63,260 nucleotides of DNA, from NCBI RefSeq assembly GCF_006440735.1, contig NZ_VFUA01000028.1, positions 1-63,260 on the forward strand, in the 5' to 3' direction. The position numbers were made by a program, and so were the translations under genes. Under the pieces are notes generated by a model. It was not told where the DNA came from, ran no database searches, and worked only from the letters and a program-made list of their open reading frames with translations. This DNA is from Mesorhizobium sp. B2-7-1. Lineage in GTDB: Bacteria > Pseudomonadota > Alphaproteobacteria > Rhizobiales > Rhizobiaceae. Positions 34,342-43,726 of this stretch are shown piece after piece. Every line of letters starts with the position of its first letter. The first letter of the stretch is position 1.

Positions 34342-34926
34342 GTGAGACAATCATACAAGAAAAAACGCGCGCGCAATGAGGCGGGCGCATTTTTGCCGAA
34401 AGCCTTGCGTGTTTTGGTCGTGCGCGCACGGCCGGGCAACCCCGCGCAGGGGTTCCTGCAGGCCGGCAAAACGGTGTTTGCCTGCGCCCTGGGGCGCGGC
34501 GGCATCACCGCCAACAAGCATGAAGGGGACGGCGCGACGCCGCTGGCGTCGATGCGCATCCTGTCAGGCTATTTTCGGGGCGATCATTTCGCGGGCGGGC
34601 GCAGGACGAGGCTGCCGATGGCGCCGATCGGTCCGGATCTCGGCTGGTGCGAGGTGCCGGACGACCGCAACTACAATCGGCCGGTGAAGATCCCCTATGG
34701 CGCGAGCCATGAGCGGATGAAGCGCGACGACCGGCTCTACGACGTCTGCCTAGTGCTCGACTGGAACATCGCGCCGCGCCGGCGCGGGCGCGGCAGCGCG
34801 ATCTTCTTCCATCTTTCACGGCCGGGCTTCACCCCGACCCAGGGCTGCGTGGCGGTGACGGCGCGGACCATGGCGAGGCTGCTTCCGTTGCTGTCGGACA
34901 GGACGGTGGTGAAGGTGGTGAGGTAG
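34342..34926 (+). CDS. L,D-transpeptidase (YkuD) family protein
   Basis: About 194 residues. The catalytic motif HLSRPGFTPTQGCVAV holds the His, the Ser/Thr-x-Gly-Cys nucleophile and the conserved Arg region. The N-terminal part includes ALRVLVVRARPGNPAQGFLQ and LGRGGITANKHEGDGATPLA. These enzymes crosslink peptidoglycan through Cys chemistry. No signal peptide is visible; the basic segment SYKKKRARNEAG precedes the domain. The start is uncertain (GTG 34342, or an earlier TTG at 34279). A family A element follows 11 nt after the stop. Confidence 0.8.
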   Translation: MRQSYKKKRARNEAGAFLPKALRVLVVRARPGNPAQGFLQAGKTVFACALGRGGITANKHEGDGATPLASMRILSGYFRGDHFAGGRRTRLPMAPIGPDLGWCEVPDDRNYNRPVKIPYGASHERMKRDDRLYDVCLVLDWNIAPRRRGRGSAIFFHLSRPGFTPTQGCVAVTARTMARLLPLLSDRTVVKVVR

Positions 34927-35067
34927 GGGCTATCGATATTCAGGTGAGGCCGACCTGCAAACGATGGCTTCCTGCGCTTCCAGTGCTCACGTACTTCAAG
35001 TACGCTCCGCTCCGGTTCTCGGAAGCCATCGTTTTCGACTCGGCCTGACCTGAATCTCAATAGCCCC
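34926..35067. repeat. Family A 3'-end palindromic element, copy 4, nested in a local stem
   Basis: The core at 34938-35055 has the standard ends. The middle stem is AAACGATGGCTTCC with GGAAGCCATCGTTT, a perfect match that differs from copy 1 on both arms. Outside, GGGGCTAT (34926-34933) pairs with ATAGCCCC (35060-35067). It lies between the convergent transpeptidase and DUF1127 genes. Confidence 0.87.
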
Positions 35068-35314
35068 TCGGCCGCCGCCAACCTGTCCCCAGCAGTCCGA
35101 TCTCGCGAAGCTCTCGATCCATCGCCTTCGAGATGTTCCCGTGCTCGGCGCCGATGTCGCGCAGCTGGCTGTCGGAGAGGTCTTCGACCGATTCGTGCGG
35201 AAGCCGGGCGGCGACGCGGGCCTGGCGCAGCCAATCGCGTGCCGAGCGCAGCCAAAGGGCGAGGCCGGAAGGGGATTCCAGGGGGGTGCAGGACTTCAGG
35301 GCGATTTCAGACAT
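35057..35314 (-). CDS. DUF1127 domain protein
   Basis: 85 residues. The C-terminal half is the Arg/Leu-rich DUF1127 motif: ESVEDLSDSQLRDIGAEHGN. The N-terminal half has a helix LWLRSARDWLRQARVAARLP. DUF1127 proteins in Agrobacterium and relatives affect phosphate and carbon metabolism and RNA turnover; a precise role here is unknown. Its stop codon is one base from the family A element. It is divergent from the LysR gene. Confidence 0.85.
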   Translation of the reverse strand: MSEIALKSCTPLESPSGLALWLRSARDWLRQARVAARLPHESVEDLSDSQLRDIGAEHGNISKAMDRELREIGLLGTGWRRPRGY

Positions 35315-35444
35315 GGCTCTGTCCGTGTTCTCCGGATATCAAATCCGGTTTGATGGTGTTTCGATGGAGCCATAATGCCGGATTGAAAAACAAACGAGAA
35401 ACGAGTAGTTCTTTTCTGATCATCAAGTTTTATTTGGAGATCGC

Positions 35445-36365
35445 ATGTCCAAGCTGCTGCCGGGAACGCGGGCGCTGCGGACGTTCGAAGCGGCCGCCAG
35501 GCATCTCAACTTCACCCGCGCCGCCGACGAGCTCGGCCTGACGCCGGCGGCGGTCAGCCATCAGATCAAGGAAATTGAGGACCAGCTCGATCTGGTGCTG
35601 TTCACGCGCACCAGCCGCACCATCCGGTTGACCGAGGCAGGCAACGTGCTGCACGACGCGTCGATCGATGCGCTCGACCTTTTGAACCGCGCCGTCAGCC
35701 GCGCCCGCAAGATGACGCGCGGGACCTCTTTGCTGAAAGTGACGCTCGACGCCCAGTTCGCGACGAAGTGGCTGATGCGGCGCGTCGACGATTTCCGCCA
35801 GCAGAAGCCCGGCATCGAGCTGCGTTTCGATATCACCTACGATGTCAGGGATTTCGACCGGGACGATGTCGATATCGGCATCCGCTTCGGCGCCGGCAAA
35901 TATCCGGGGCTTTGCGCGCACAGGCTGTTCGAGAACATCATCATCCCGGTGTGCAGCCCGGCGCTGCTGGCGGCGGGTCCGCCGCTGAAGGAACCGCGCG
36001 ACCTGTTCAACCACACGCTTGCGCATATCGAATGGTCGCGGCAGGGCGTGACCTGGCCGAACTGGAGCATGTGGATGCACGCGGCCGGCGTCGACGATTT
36101 CGACGACAGCCGCACGCTGGTCTTCGGTTCGTCGACCGATGCCACCCAGGCGGCGCTCGACGGCAATGCCGTGGCGCTCGCCGACTTCGCCATGGTTGCC
36201 AATGATCTTTCGCAAGGGCGCCTAGTGCGGCCCTTCGAGCTCGGCATCAAGGTCGCGCCGGAATTCGCCTATTTCCTGGTCTATCCCGAGGCCGCGAAGG
36301 ACGACGCGCGCGTCGTCGCCTTCCGCGATTGGCTTACCGAGGAGGCGGCGAAGACGCCTACCTGA
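35445..36365 (+). CDS. LysR-type regulator, GcvA-like
   Basis: 306 residues. The N-terminal helix-turn-helix is typical (FEAAARHLNFTRAADELGLT, PAAVSHQIKEIEDQLDLVLF). The effector domain begins at LLKVTLDAQFATKWLMRRVD and includes VDIGIRFGAGKYPGLCAHRL. It resembles the GcvA subgroup, whose members regulate varied pathways, so the target cannot be named. The nearest divergent gene is DUF1127, a possible target by position. Confidence 0.88.
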   Translation: MSKLLPGTRALRTFEAAARHLNFTRAADELGLTPAAVSHQIKEIEDQLDLVLFTRTSRTIRLTEAGNVLHDASIDALDLLNRAVSRARKMTRGTSLLKVTLDAQFATKWLMRRVDDFRQQKPGIELRFDITYDVRDFDRDDVDIGIRFGAGKYPGLCAHRLFENIIIPVCSPALLAAGPPLKEPRDLFNHTLAHIEWSRQGVTWPNWSMWMHAAGVDDFDDSRTLVFGSSTDATQAALDGNAVALADFAMVANDLSQGRLVRPFELGIKVAPEFAYFLVYPEAAKDDARVVAFRDWLTEEAAKTPT

Positions 36366-36375
36366 GAGGCGCGCC

Positions 36376-36801
36376 TCAGCCCGCGGGCGCGCCCGGCGCG
36401 CCGAACCAGCCGATGACGGCGCCGATGATCAGCATCACGCCCAGCCAATGGCCGGCATCGATCAGCGTCAGGGCCCAGCCGAAGCCTTCATAGCGGTGGT
36501 TGACGGTGAGCGTGGTGGCGATGAAGCCGAGCCACAGCACGAAGCCGAACAGCAATCCCGCGATCGGGTTCGGCTCGCCGCCGGTGATCGCGCCCACCAC
36601 CAGCGTCAGCACGAGCGCCATGATGAGCTCGGCGACGAAGCTGACGACGAAGGGAACGGCAGAGCGCTTCATGGTGGCGGGGTCGAGCCTGGCTGCCTTC
36701 AGCCAGGGCTTGCTCAAGCCCATGTACCAAACCGCGCCGAACAACCATGCGACGACGGCGGCGACAATCACCGCCAGCCAGTTCACGACCGAAAAATCCA
36801 T
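36376..36801 (-). CDS. DUF1761 membrane protein
   Basis: 141 residues with four predicted membrane helices: VNWLAVIVAAVVAWLFGAVW, SFVAELIMALVLTLVVGAIT, IAGLLFGFVLWLGFIATTLT and GHWLGVMLIIGAVIGWFGA. YMGLSKPWLKAARLD between helices 1 and 2 is the DUF1761 signature. Function unknown. It is convergent with the LysR gene. Confidence 0.85.
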   Translation of the reverse strand: MDFSVVNWLAVIVAAVVAWLFGAVWYMGLSKPWLKAARLDPATMKRSAVPFVVSFVAELIMALVLTLVVGAITGGEPNPIAGLLFGFVLWLGFIATTLTVNHRYEGFGWALTLIDAGHWLGVMLIIGAVIGWFGAPGAPAG

Positions 36802-36852
36802 GCTTTTCCCCTCCAGATCGAGACGCGATGGAACGCTTGTTCGCCCGTCGCG

Positions 36853-37509
36853 TCAAGCAAGGCGCCAGACGGTCGTGCGCTTGACCTCGGCGTCCTCCAG
36901 GACCCGCGTCACCGGAACCTGGTAGACGGCAAGCGATTGCAGTCCGGTCCTGGGGAGGTAGGCGCGGCCCGGATCGCCGACGAGGATCTCGGCGCCGCGC
37001 GCCCGCAGGCTGGTGAACCAGGGCAGCAGCCGGTCGGCGAAAGCCTTGTCGTAGAAGACGTCGCCGGCAAGCACGACGTCCCAGCCATCGTCGGAACCGA
37101 CGCAATCCGTGCCTCGGAATTGCGCCTCCACGGCGTTGGCTTCGAGGTTGATGGCGATTGCCGTTTCGCAGAACGGGTCGATATCGGCCGCGACCACCCG
37201 CGCAGCACCAGCTTTCATCGCCGCTATCGCGACGAGGCCAGAACCGGAGGCGAAGTCGAGCACGCGCCTGCCGCGCACGGTCCCGGGATTGTCGAGCACA
37301 TAGCGGGCGAGACCCTGGCCGCCGGCCCAGGCAAAGGCCCAGAAAGGCGGCGGCAGGCCGATCTCGGCCAGTTCTTCCTCGGTGCGCAGCCATAGGTCAT
37401 GCGCCTCGTCGGCGAGGTGCAGAAGCACTTCCGGCACATGCGCCGGCGCCATCAGCGCCGTGTTGTCGAGAATGAACTTTTTCGTGCTTTTCGGCGCGAG
37501 CTTCGTCAC
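36853..37509 (-). CDS. Class I SAM methyltransferase, NNT1/EFM7-like
   Basis: 218 residues from GTG 37509, which overlaps the EVE gene stop by four bases. The SAM motif is RRVLDFASGSGLVAIAAMKA, followed by VVAADIDPFCETAIAINLEA and WDVVLAGDVFYDKAFADRLL. The opening PPPFWAFAWAGGQGLARYVL is typical of protein lysine or N-terminal methyltransferases (COG3897). The substrate is unknown. Coupling to an EVE-domain protein suggests joint expression. Confidence 0.85.
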   Translation of the reverse strand: MTKLAPKSTKKFILDNTALMAPAHVPEVLLHLADEAHDLWLRTEEELAEIGLPPPFWAFAWAGGQGLARYVLDNPGTVRGRRVLDFASGSGLVAIAAMKAGAARVVAADIDPFCETAIAINLEANAVEAQFRGTDCVGSDDGWDVVLAGDVFYDKAFADRLLPWFTSLRARGAEILVGDPGRAYLPRTGLQSLAVYQVPVTRVLEDAEVKRTTVWRLA

Positions 37510-37931
37510 GGTGCCGGGTTGAGCTCGGCCATGCGGCAGACCTCTTTCCATTCGGCCGGCGTCACCGGCTGCACGGAAAGCCGGCCAAGCCGCACCAGCG
37601 CCATCTCGGCGAGCTTGGGATTGGCCTTGACCTGTTCCAGCGTCACCGGCTTGGGCACTTCCTTGAAGGCCCGGATGTCGACGCATTCCCAGCGCGGATC
37701 GTCGGTGGTGCTGTCGGGATGCGCCAGCGCGCAGACCTCGGCGATGCCGACGATGTTGAGCCCCTCGTTGGAATGATAGAAGAAGCCGAGATCGCCGATC
37801 TGCATCGCCTTCATGTTGTTGCGGGCGGCGTAGTTGCGCACGCCGTCCCATTGCGTGCCGGCTTTGCCTTTGGCCTTCAGCGCCTCGAAGGAAAAGACCG
37901 AGGGTTCGGACTTGAACAGCCAGTAATTCAT
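37506..37931 (-). CDS. EVE domain protein (THYN1-like)
   Basis: 141 residues. The family start MNYWLFKSEPSVFSFEALKA and the core WDGVRNYAARNNMKAMQIGD, LGFFYHSNEGLNIVGIAEVC are clear. EVE domains bind modified nucleobases in DNA or RNA. The gene overlaps the methyltransferase downstream. The base read by this member is unknown. Confidence 0.93.
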   Translation of the reverse strand: MNYWLFKSEPSVFSFEALKAKGKAGTQWDGVRNYAARNNMKAMQIGDLGFFYHSNEGLNIVGIAEVCALAHPDSTTDDPRWECVDIRAFKEVPKPVTLEQVKANPKLAEMALVRLGRLSVQPVTPAEWKEVCRMAELNPAP

Positions 37932-38025
37932 ATCGTTTGTCCCGTTGCCATTGTCGGCGCGCCGTGCACGGCGTTGCCGCCTATGCTTACTCTCTCGCCG
38001 GCGCCGCGGCGAGGGCGGCGAAGGA

Positions 38026-38322
38026 TCACGCGCCGGCGGGCTTCTGGAACACCCAGTTCCACGGACGGATCTGGACGCTCTCGAACAGGCCGGCCCTGGC
38101 GTAGGGGTCGGCGGCGGCCAGGGACTGGGCGCCAGCCATGTCCGGCGCCTCGATCATCACCAGGCTGCCGTCCGGCTTGCCATCGGCGTCGAGGAAGGGG
38201 CCGGCAAAGGCAAGCCTGCCTTCGCTGATCAGGCCTTCCAGGAACGCCGCATGCGCCGGCCGCGTGTCGACGCGCAGCTGCAGGCTGCCGGGCTTGTCCT
38301 TGCAAATCAACGCAAACAGCAT
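38026..38322 (-). CDS. YciI-like protein
   Basis: 98 residues of the YCII fold. LFALICKDKPGSLQLRVDTR and RPAHAAFLEGLISEGRLAFA include the conserved His. AGPFLDADGKPDGSLVMIEA and FESVQIRPWNWVF end it. Enzymatic role not established. It lies 18 bp downstream of gpsA and is likely in the same transcript (tsaD-gpsA-yciI). Confidence 0.9.
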   Translation of the reverse strand: MLFALICKDKPGSLQLRVDTRPAHAAFLEGLISEGRLAFAGPFLDADGKPDGSLVMIEAPDMAGAQSLAAADPYARAGLFESVQIRPWNWVFQKPAGA

Positions 38323-38340
38323 CTTTCAAACTCCGATGGT

Positions 38341-39345
38341 TCAGATGTCGGTTTCGGTCTTGAGCGGGCGTGTCATCAGCGCGGTCACGGCCTGGCCGAT
38401 GGTCACCTTGCCGTCGAGGATGGCGGCGACGGCCGAGATGATCGGCGCCTCGATCTGGCGCTCGGCGGCGATGCGGGCGGCAATGCTGGCCGTCGGCACG
38501 CCTTCGGCCAGCGGCAGGCCGGCAAGCGGCTTGCCTTGGCCGAGCGCCAGGCCATAGGCGAAGTTGCGCGACTGCGCGGAAGAACAAGTGAGCAGCAGGT
38601 CGCCGAGGCCGGAAAGCCCCATCAGCGTCTCCGGCCTGGCGCCGAAGGCGGCGCCGATGCGGCGCAATTCGACGAAGCCGCGCGTCACCATGGCGGCCTG
38701 GGCGCTGGCGCCAAGGCCCGCGCCGGTGACGGCGCCGGCGGCGATGGCGAAGACGTTCTTCAGCGCGCCGCCGATCTCGACGCCGATCAGGTCGTCGCTG
38801 GAATAGCAACGCAGGTTTTCCGCCGAAAAGCGCGCGGCGAGCTCCGCCGCCAGATCGCCGTCGCGAGCGGCGACCACGACGGCCGTCGGCAGGCCGCGCG
38901 CGACGTCGCTGGCGAAGCTCGGACCGGACAGTGCTGCCACCGGATTGTCCGGCAGGCTTTCCGTTACGATCGCCGAGAGCAGCGCGCCGGTCTCGCGCTC
39001 GATGCCCTTGGCGCAGAGCACCAGCGGCGCTCCCCGGGGCACATGGTTGCGTGCAGCGGCCAGAACGGCGCGCAGCGACTGCGCCGGGGTCACGGCGAGC
39101 ACGCAGTCGGCGCCGTCGAGCGCGGCGGCCATATCGCTGGTGGCCGCGATGCCGGGCGCGATTTGGATGCCGGGCAGATAACGCGGGTTCTCGCCGCGGG
39201 CGACGGCAGCGACGGTCTCAGTGTCGCGCGCATAGAGCCGGACATCATGGCCGGCGCGCAGCATGGCCAGCGCCAGCGCCGTGCCCCAGGCGCCGCCGCC
39301 CAGTACCGCGACGCGCCAGCTGCTGATGGATCGCTTGGACGTCAT
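38341..39345 (-). CDS. gpsA: Glycerol-3-phosphate dehydrogenase [NAD(P)+]
   Basis: 334 residues. It reduces dihydroxyacetone phosphate to sn-glycerol-3-phosphate for phospholipid synthesis. The cofactor motif [20 protein letters not shown] and the catalytic-Lys region [20 protein letters not shown] are intact, as is [19 protein letters not shown]. The start codon overlaps the tsaD stop by four bases (ATGA), so translation is coupled. Confidence 0.96.
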   Translation of the reverse strand: MTSKRSISSWRVAVLGGGAWGTALALAMLRAGHDVRLYARDTETVAAVARGENPRYLPGIQIAPGIAATSDMAAALDGADCVLAVTPAQSLRAVLAAARNHVPRGAPLVLCAKGIERETGALLSAIVTESLPDNPVAALSGPSFASDVARGLPTAVVVAARDGDLAAELAARFSAENLRCYSSDDLIGVEIGGALKNVFAIAAGAVTGAGLGASAQAAMVTRGFVELRRIGAAFGARPETLMGLSGLGDLLLTCSSAQSRNFAYGLALGQGKPLAGLPLAEGVPTASIAARIAAERQIEAPIISAVAAILDGKVTIGQAVTALMTRPLKTETDI

Positions 39346-40466
39346 GCCTTGGCACCGCGCCGGCCCGAGCCGACGAGTGGTGCCGAAACACTGTCGAGCG
39401 GCCAGCGCGAGCGCGGCACGAAATCGGCGGTGTTCTCGTCGGCGATGCCCGCGCGCAGCCGTTCGATGCCGGCCCAGGCGATCATCGCGGCATTGTCGGT
39501 GCAGAGTTTTTGCGGCGGCGCGACGAAGGCGAAGCCGGCTTGCGAACAAAGCGCTTCAAGCGTCGCCTTGATGGTGCGGTTGGCGGCGACGCCGCCGGCA
39601 ACGACCAGCGCCGGCTTTGCCTGGCGAGGGAATTCCCGGCGGAAGCGGGCAAGCGCGCGGCCGACACGATCGCCCAGCGCGTCGGCCACCGCCGCCTGGA
39701 AAGAGGCGCAGATGTCGGCGACGTCCTGGTCGCTCAGCGGCGCGATCGCGGTTGCCGCCTGGCGCACCGCGGTCTTGAGGCCCGAGAACGAAAAATCCGG
39801 CGGCGCCGAGCCCTTCATCGGGCGCGGGAAGGCGAAGCGGCGCGGGTCGCCACTGGCCGCGGCCTTCTCGACATTCGGGCCGCCGGGATAGGGCAGGCCG
39901 AGCATCTTGGCCGTCTTGTCGAAGGCTTCGCCCAGCGCATCGTCGATGGTGGTCGCCCAGCGCTGGTAGTCGCCGACGCTGCGCACCGCGACGATCTGGG
40001 TGTGGCCGCCGGAGACGAGCAACAAAAGATAGGGGAAGTCGAGACCGTCGGTCAGCCGCGCCGTCAGCGCGTGGCCTTCCAGGTGGTTGATGGCGATCAG
40101 CGGCTTGTTGGCGGCAGCGGCGATCGCCTTGGCCGTCATCAACCCGACGATCAGCCCACCGACAAGGCCTGGCCCCGCCGTCGCGGCGATCGCGTCGACC
40201 TCGTCGAGCGACACCTTGGAATCTTCAAGTGCCGCCTCGACAATCCCGTCGAGAGCCTCGACATGGGCGCGCGCCGCGATCTCGGGCACGACGCCGCCGA
40301 AGGCCGCGTGTTCCTCGATCTGGCTCAGCACCACGTTGGACAGGATTTCGGGCGCGGAAACGCCGTCCAGCGCCACCACGCTGGCCGCCGTCTCGTCGCA
40401 GCTCGTCTCAATGCCCAGAACGCGGATCAATTCGTCGCTAGCCTCAAAGATTGTGTCACCGACCAT
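39342..40466 (-). CDS. tsaD: tRNA N6-threonylcarbamoyladenosine synthase subunit TsaD
   Basis: 374 residues. TsaD transfers threonylcarbamoyl to A37 of ANN-reading tRNAs. [20 protein letters not shown] opens the ASKHA fold; [13 protein letters not shown] holds the metal-binding His pair, and [23 protein letters not shown] and [20 protein letters not shown] follow. I used ATG 40466 because GGGA lies upstream; a TTG six bases earlier is possible. It is divergent from hemC with 62 bp between. Confidence 0.96.
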   Translation of the reverse strand: MVGDTIFEASDELIRVLGIETSCDETAASVVALDGVSAPEILSNVVLSQIEEHAAFGGVVPEIAARAHVEALDGIVEAALEDSKVSLDEVDAIAATAGPGLVGGLIVGLMTAKAIAAAANKPLIAINHLEGHALTARLTDGLDFPYLLLLVSGGHTQIVAVRSVGDYQRWATTIDDALGEAFDKTAKMLGLPYPGGPNVEKAAASGDPRRFAFPRPMKGSAPPDFSFSGLKTAVRQAATAIAPLSDQDVADICASFQAAVADALGDRVGRALARFRREFPRQAKPALVVAGGVAANRTIKATLEALCSQAGFAFVAPPQKLCTDNAAMIAWAGIERLRAGIADENTADFVPRSRWPLDSVSAPLVGSGRRGAKA

Positions 40467-40483
40467 TCCCAATTAGGAAAAGG

Positions 40484-40507
40484 CCCGGCAGACCTCAAGC
40501 TGCCGGG
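40484..40507. promoter_or_regulatory. Hairpin in the tsaD-hemC divergent region
   Basis: CCCGGCAG, loop ACCTCAAG, CTGCCGGG: an 8-bp perfect stem about 20 bases upstream of the hemC start. It would lie in the hemC leader and may affect translation. Confidence 0.4.
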
Positions 40508-40528
40508 GGTTATCACGGACCGCGCGCC

Positions 40529-41452
40529 ATGCAAACTTTGAAAATCGGAACACGCGGCAGCCCGCTGGCACTGGCCCAGGCGCATGAGACGCGGGCGCGG
40601 CTGATGCAGGCGCATGGGCTGCCCGAGCAGGCATTCGAAGTGATGCCGATCTCGACCAGCGGCGACCGCATCCAGGACCGGCCGCTGTCGGAAGCCGGCG
40701 GCAAGGGCCTGTTCACCAAGGAAATCGAGGAAGCGCTGCTCGACGGCCGCATCGACATCGCCGTGCATTCCTCGAAGGACATGCCGACGGTGCTGCCCGA
40801 TGGACTGGAGCTTATCACTTTCCTGCCGCGCGAGGACGCGCGCGACGCCTTCATCGGCAAGACAGTGAAACGGATCGCCGACCTGCCGCATGGCGCCACG
40901 GTAGGGTCGTCGTCGCTGCGGCGCCAGGCGCTGCTTCGCCGCATGCGGCCGGATTTCGAGGTGGTGATGTTCCGCGGCAATGTGCAGACGAGGCTGCGCA
41001 AGCTCGATGAAGGCGTCGCCGAAGGCACGATCCTCGCCTATGCCGGCTTGAAGCGGCTCGGGCTCGAACATGTCGTCACCGACCTGATGTCGCTGAAGGA
41101 TTTCCCGCCGGCGCCGGGACAAGGCGCGATCGGCATCGAAACGCGCATCGGCGACCGCGAGGTCGAGAGAATGCTGGCGGCGATCCATCACGTGCCGACC
41201 GGCCAGGCCCTGGCCTGCGAGCGCGCCTTCCTCGCCGCGCTCGACGGCTCGTGCCGCACGCCGATCGCCGGCCATGCGACGGTCTCGGGCGAGAAACTTG
41301 ATTTCACCGGGCTGATCATCTCGCCCGACGGCACGGAATCGCATGAGGTTCGGCTGGACGGCGAGGCCGCGGACGCCGCTGAGATCGGCCTGGACGCCGC
41401 GCGGACGGTTCGCGCCAGGGCCGGTGCTAAATTCTTCGACGGCTGGGCCTGA
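40529..41452 (+). CDS. hemC: Porphobilinogen deaminase (hydroxymethylbilane synthase)
   Basis: 307 residues. It joins four porphobilinogens into hydroxymethylbilane. The opening [37 protein letters not shown], the Arg-rich [13 protein letters not shown] and the dipyrromethane cofactor Cys in [12 protein letters not shown] (about residue 241) are all present. It overlaps functionally with hemD, which starts one base after its stop. The 3' end is normal. Confidence 0.97.
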   Translation: MQTLKIGTRGSPLALAQAHETRARLMQAHGLPEQAFEVMPISTSGDRIQDRPLSEAGGKGLFTKEIEEALLDGRIDIAVHSSKDMPTVLPDGLELITFLPREDARDAFIGKTVKRIADLPHGATVGSSSLRRQALLRRMRPDFEVVMFRGNVQTRLRKLDEGVAEGTILAYAGLKRLGLEHVVTDLMSLKDFPPAPGQGAIGIETRIGDREVERMLAAIHHVPTGQALACERAFLAALDGSCRTPIAGHATVSGEKLDFTGLIISPDGTESHEVRLDGEAADAAEIGLDAARTVRARAGAKFFDGWA

Positions 41453-41453
41453 C

Positions 41454-42164
41454 ATGGTCCGCGTCCTGGTGACGAGGCCGGAGCCCGGCGCGTCGCGCAC
41501 GGCACGACGCCTCGAAGCCCTGGGATTCCAGCCGATCCTGCTGCCATTGACCGAGACGAGCGCATTGCCGGTCGAGGCGACTGTCGGCGATGCGGTCGCG
41601 GTCGCCGTCACCAGCGCCAATGCGGTGCGGCATGCGCCCGGGGCGCTGATTGCGGCGCTTGCGCGCCTGCCTTGCCACGCGGTTGGCAAAAGGACGGCCG
41701 AGGCCTGCCGCGCGGCGGGATTTTTATCCGTCGCGGAAGGTCCGGGCGATGCCGAAGCGCTGGCCGACGGCATCGCCAACGGCCTTGCCGGCAAGGCGAT
41801 CGTCTATCTGTGCGGCCACGTGCGCTTTCCGCTGTTCGAGCGCCGGCTGGCGGCGGCCGGCGTGCATGTCCAGGCGATCGAGACCTACGACACAACAGCG
41901 ATCGACCATGGCGATGCCGATGTAGTCGCCCGGTTGTCGGGCCGGCCGGTCGACGCCGCGCTGCTTTATTCGGCCAAGGCAAGTGCGGCGCTGGTCAGCC
42001 TGATCGCGCGGCCTGCCCTACGGCAGCTCTTTGAAAAGACAGAATTCCTGGCACTTTCGGCGCGTGTCGCCGAACCGCTGCAGGGGATCGCCCGTCAAAC
42101 GATCCGCATCGCGTCGAAACCCGAGGAAGATGCGTTGCTGGCGCTTTTGTCGCAAACGCGCTGA
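41454..42164 (+). CDS. hemD: Uroporphyrinogen-III synthase
   Basis: 236 residues. It closes hydroxymethylbilane to uroporphyrinogen III. The family is weakly conserved; landmarks here are RVLVTRPEPGASRTARRLEA, VAVTSANAVRHAPGAL, VGKRTAEACRAAGF and VHVQAIETYDTTAID. It starts one base after hemC. Identification rests on length, these stretches and position. Confidence 0.92.
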   Translation: MVRVLVTRPEPGASRTARRLEALGFQPILLPLTETSALPVEATVGDAVAVAVTSANAVRHAPGALIAALARLPCHAVGKRTAEACRAAGFLSVAEGPGDAEALADGIANGLAGKAIVYLCGHVRFPLFERRLAAAGVHVQAIETYDTTAIDHGDADVVARLSGRPVDAALLYSAKASAALVSLIARPALRQLFEKTEFLALSARVAEPLQGIARQTIRIASKPEEDALLALLSQTR

Positions 42165-42264
42165 GCCGCGTCATCACACCGCCCCTTTTCACCGCTTGGT
42201 GATGTGCTAGAGCATCCCCTGGACCCTTTGAACCATCCTCAAGCCAGTTCGCGGAGCCCAAAGC

Positions 42265-43716
42265 ATGGTCAAGACGCCGAAGATGCGACACTCGAAGACA
42301 CGGCGCGAGCCGGTGACCATCGAACTCGAGCCCGGCGCCGTCTCGCGAATCACCGACGAGGATGCCGCCAAGGCCGATGCCGCGCAGACCGACGAGGCGA
42401 AGGCGGAAGAGGCCGTCGCCGCTTCGCAGCCCGAGGCGCCAGAGGAACCGATCCACGCCGAGCAGGCCGATATCGAGCCGTGGGAGCATAGCGATGCAGC
42501 TCAAGCAGCGGCCGACAAGCCCGAGGCCGGCAATGACGAGTCGGAAAAGCCATATCCCGGCGGTTCCGACGCACCGAAGAGCCAGCCCAGGGGCTTCGAG
42601 TACAATTTCGAGGACGCATCCGCCGCCGGCGCCGCGGCATCGAAAGCAAACGAGACACGGAGCGAGGATCGCGTATTGCAGCCGTCGCGCAAAACCGGCG
42701 TCAACGCCATCGCCGCGGGCGTCATCGGCGGCGTGATCGCGCTTGCCGGCGCCGGCCTGCTGCAGGCAGTCGGCCTGCTTGGCGCGCCGGGGTCGGGCGG
42801 CGGATCGCTCGACGGCGTCACTGGCGAGATCGCGTCGCTGAAAAGCGAGATGGCGGCGCTGAAGGAAAGCGGCGACACCGGAGCCACCGCCAAGGTCGAC
42901 GGTCTTTCGTCGGCGCTCGAGCAGGTCAAGGCCGATGTGGCGGCGCTGAAATCCACCGCAGGACAGAGCGGCGACGGCGCCGCGCTCAAGGCGCTCGGCG
43001 ACAAGGTCGGCCAGGTCGAGACGGCTGTGGCCGACCTGCGGAAGAACGGCAATGCGGCGCCTGTCGATCTCGGGCCGCTCAACGAGAAGATCGCCGGGCT
43101 CGACGCTCAGGTGAAATCGTCCGGCGACGCGGCCAAAGCCGAGGACGGCCGGGTCGCGGCGCTGGAGCAGTCCGTGTCGCAGCTTTCCGGCAAGGTCGAG
43201 GCGCAGGCCTCGCAGCCGAAGATCGCTTTGGCCATTGCCGCCTCGGCGCTGAAGTCGGCGCTCGACCGCGGCGCGCCTTTTGCGACCGAGCTCGACACGT
43301 TCGCGGCGATCGCGCCGGACGCGCCGGAGCTCGCGACGCTGCGCTCCTATGCCGACAAGGGCGTGCCGACCCGCGCCACCATCGCGTCGGAGGCCGATGC
43401 CGCCGCCAACGCCATGGTCGAGGCGGCCAAGCCGGCCGACCAGAATGCCGGCTTTTTCCAGAGCCTGGTGTCGAGCGCGGAATCGCTGGTCAAGGTGCGG
43501 CCGGTCGGCGCCATCGAAGGCAAGGGCGCGCCGGAAACCGTCGCCCGCATGGAAGTGGCGGTCACCCAGGGCGACTACGCCAAGGCGCTCGGCGAATACG
43601 ACACGCTGCCCGATGCCGCGAAGGCCGCCGGCGCCGACTTTGCCGGCAAACTGAAGGCGCGGCTCGACGTCGAAAAGCAGCTCGAAGCGCTGATTGCCGG
43701 CGCGACGAAGGCGTGA
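42265..43716 (+). CDS. Bacterial Mic60 (mitofilin homologue)
   Basis: 483 residues. An acidic, disordered N-terminus (residues ~1-140) is followed by one membrane helix (about 146-173, GVNAIAAGVIGGVIALAGAG) and a long coiled coil (~180-310; VTGEIASLKSEMAALKESGD and similar heptads). The C-terminal ~110 residues are the mitofilin signature (VKVRPVGAIEGKGAPETVAR, MEVAVTQGDYAKALGEYDTL). Mic60 bends inner membranes in mitochondria and alphaproteobacteria. Its place between hemD and HemY matches other alphaproteobacteria. Confidence 0.9.
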   Translation: MVKTPKMRHSKTRREPVTIELEPGAVSRITDEDAAKADAAQTDEAKAEEAVAASQPEAPEEPIHAEQADIEPWEHSDAAQAAADKPEAGNDESEKPYPGGSDAPKSQPRGFEYNFEDASAAGAAASKANETRSEDRVLQPSRKTGVNAIAAGVIGGVIALAGAGLLQAVGLLGAPGSGGGSLDGVTGEIASLKSEMAALKESGDTGATAKVDGLSSALEQVKADVAALKSTAGQSGDGAALKALGDKVGQVETAVADLRKNGNAAPVDLGPLNEKIAGLDAQVKSSGDAAKAEDGRVAALEQSVSQLSGKVEAQASQPKIALAIAASALKSALDRGAPFATELDTFAAIAPDAPELATLRSYADKGVPTRATIASEADAAANAMVEAAKPADQNAGFFQSLVSSAESLVKVRPVGAIEGKGAPETVARMEVAVTQGDYAKALGEYDTLPDAAKAAGADFAGKLKARLDVEKQLEALIAGATKA

Positions 43717-43726
43717 GGACCAACAG

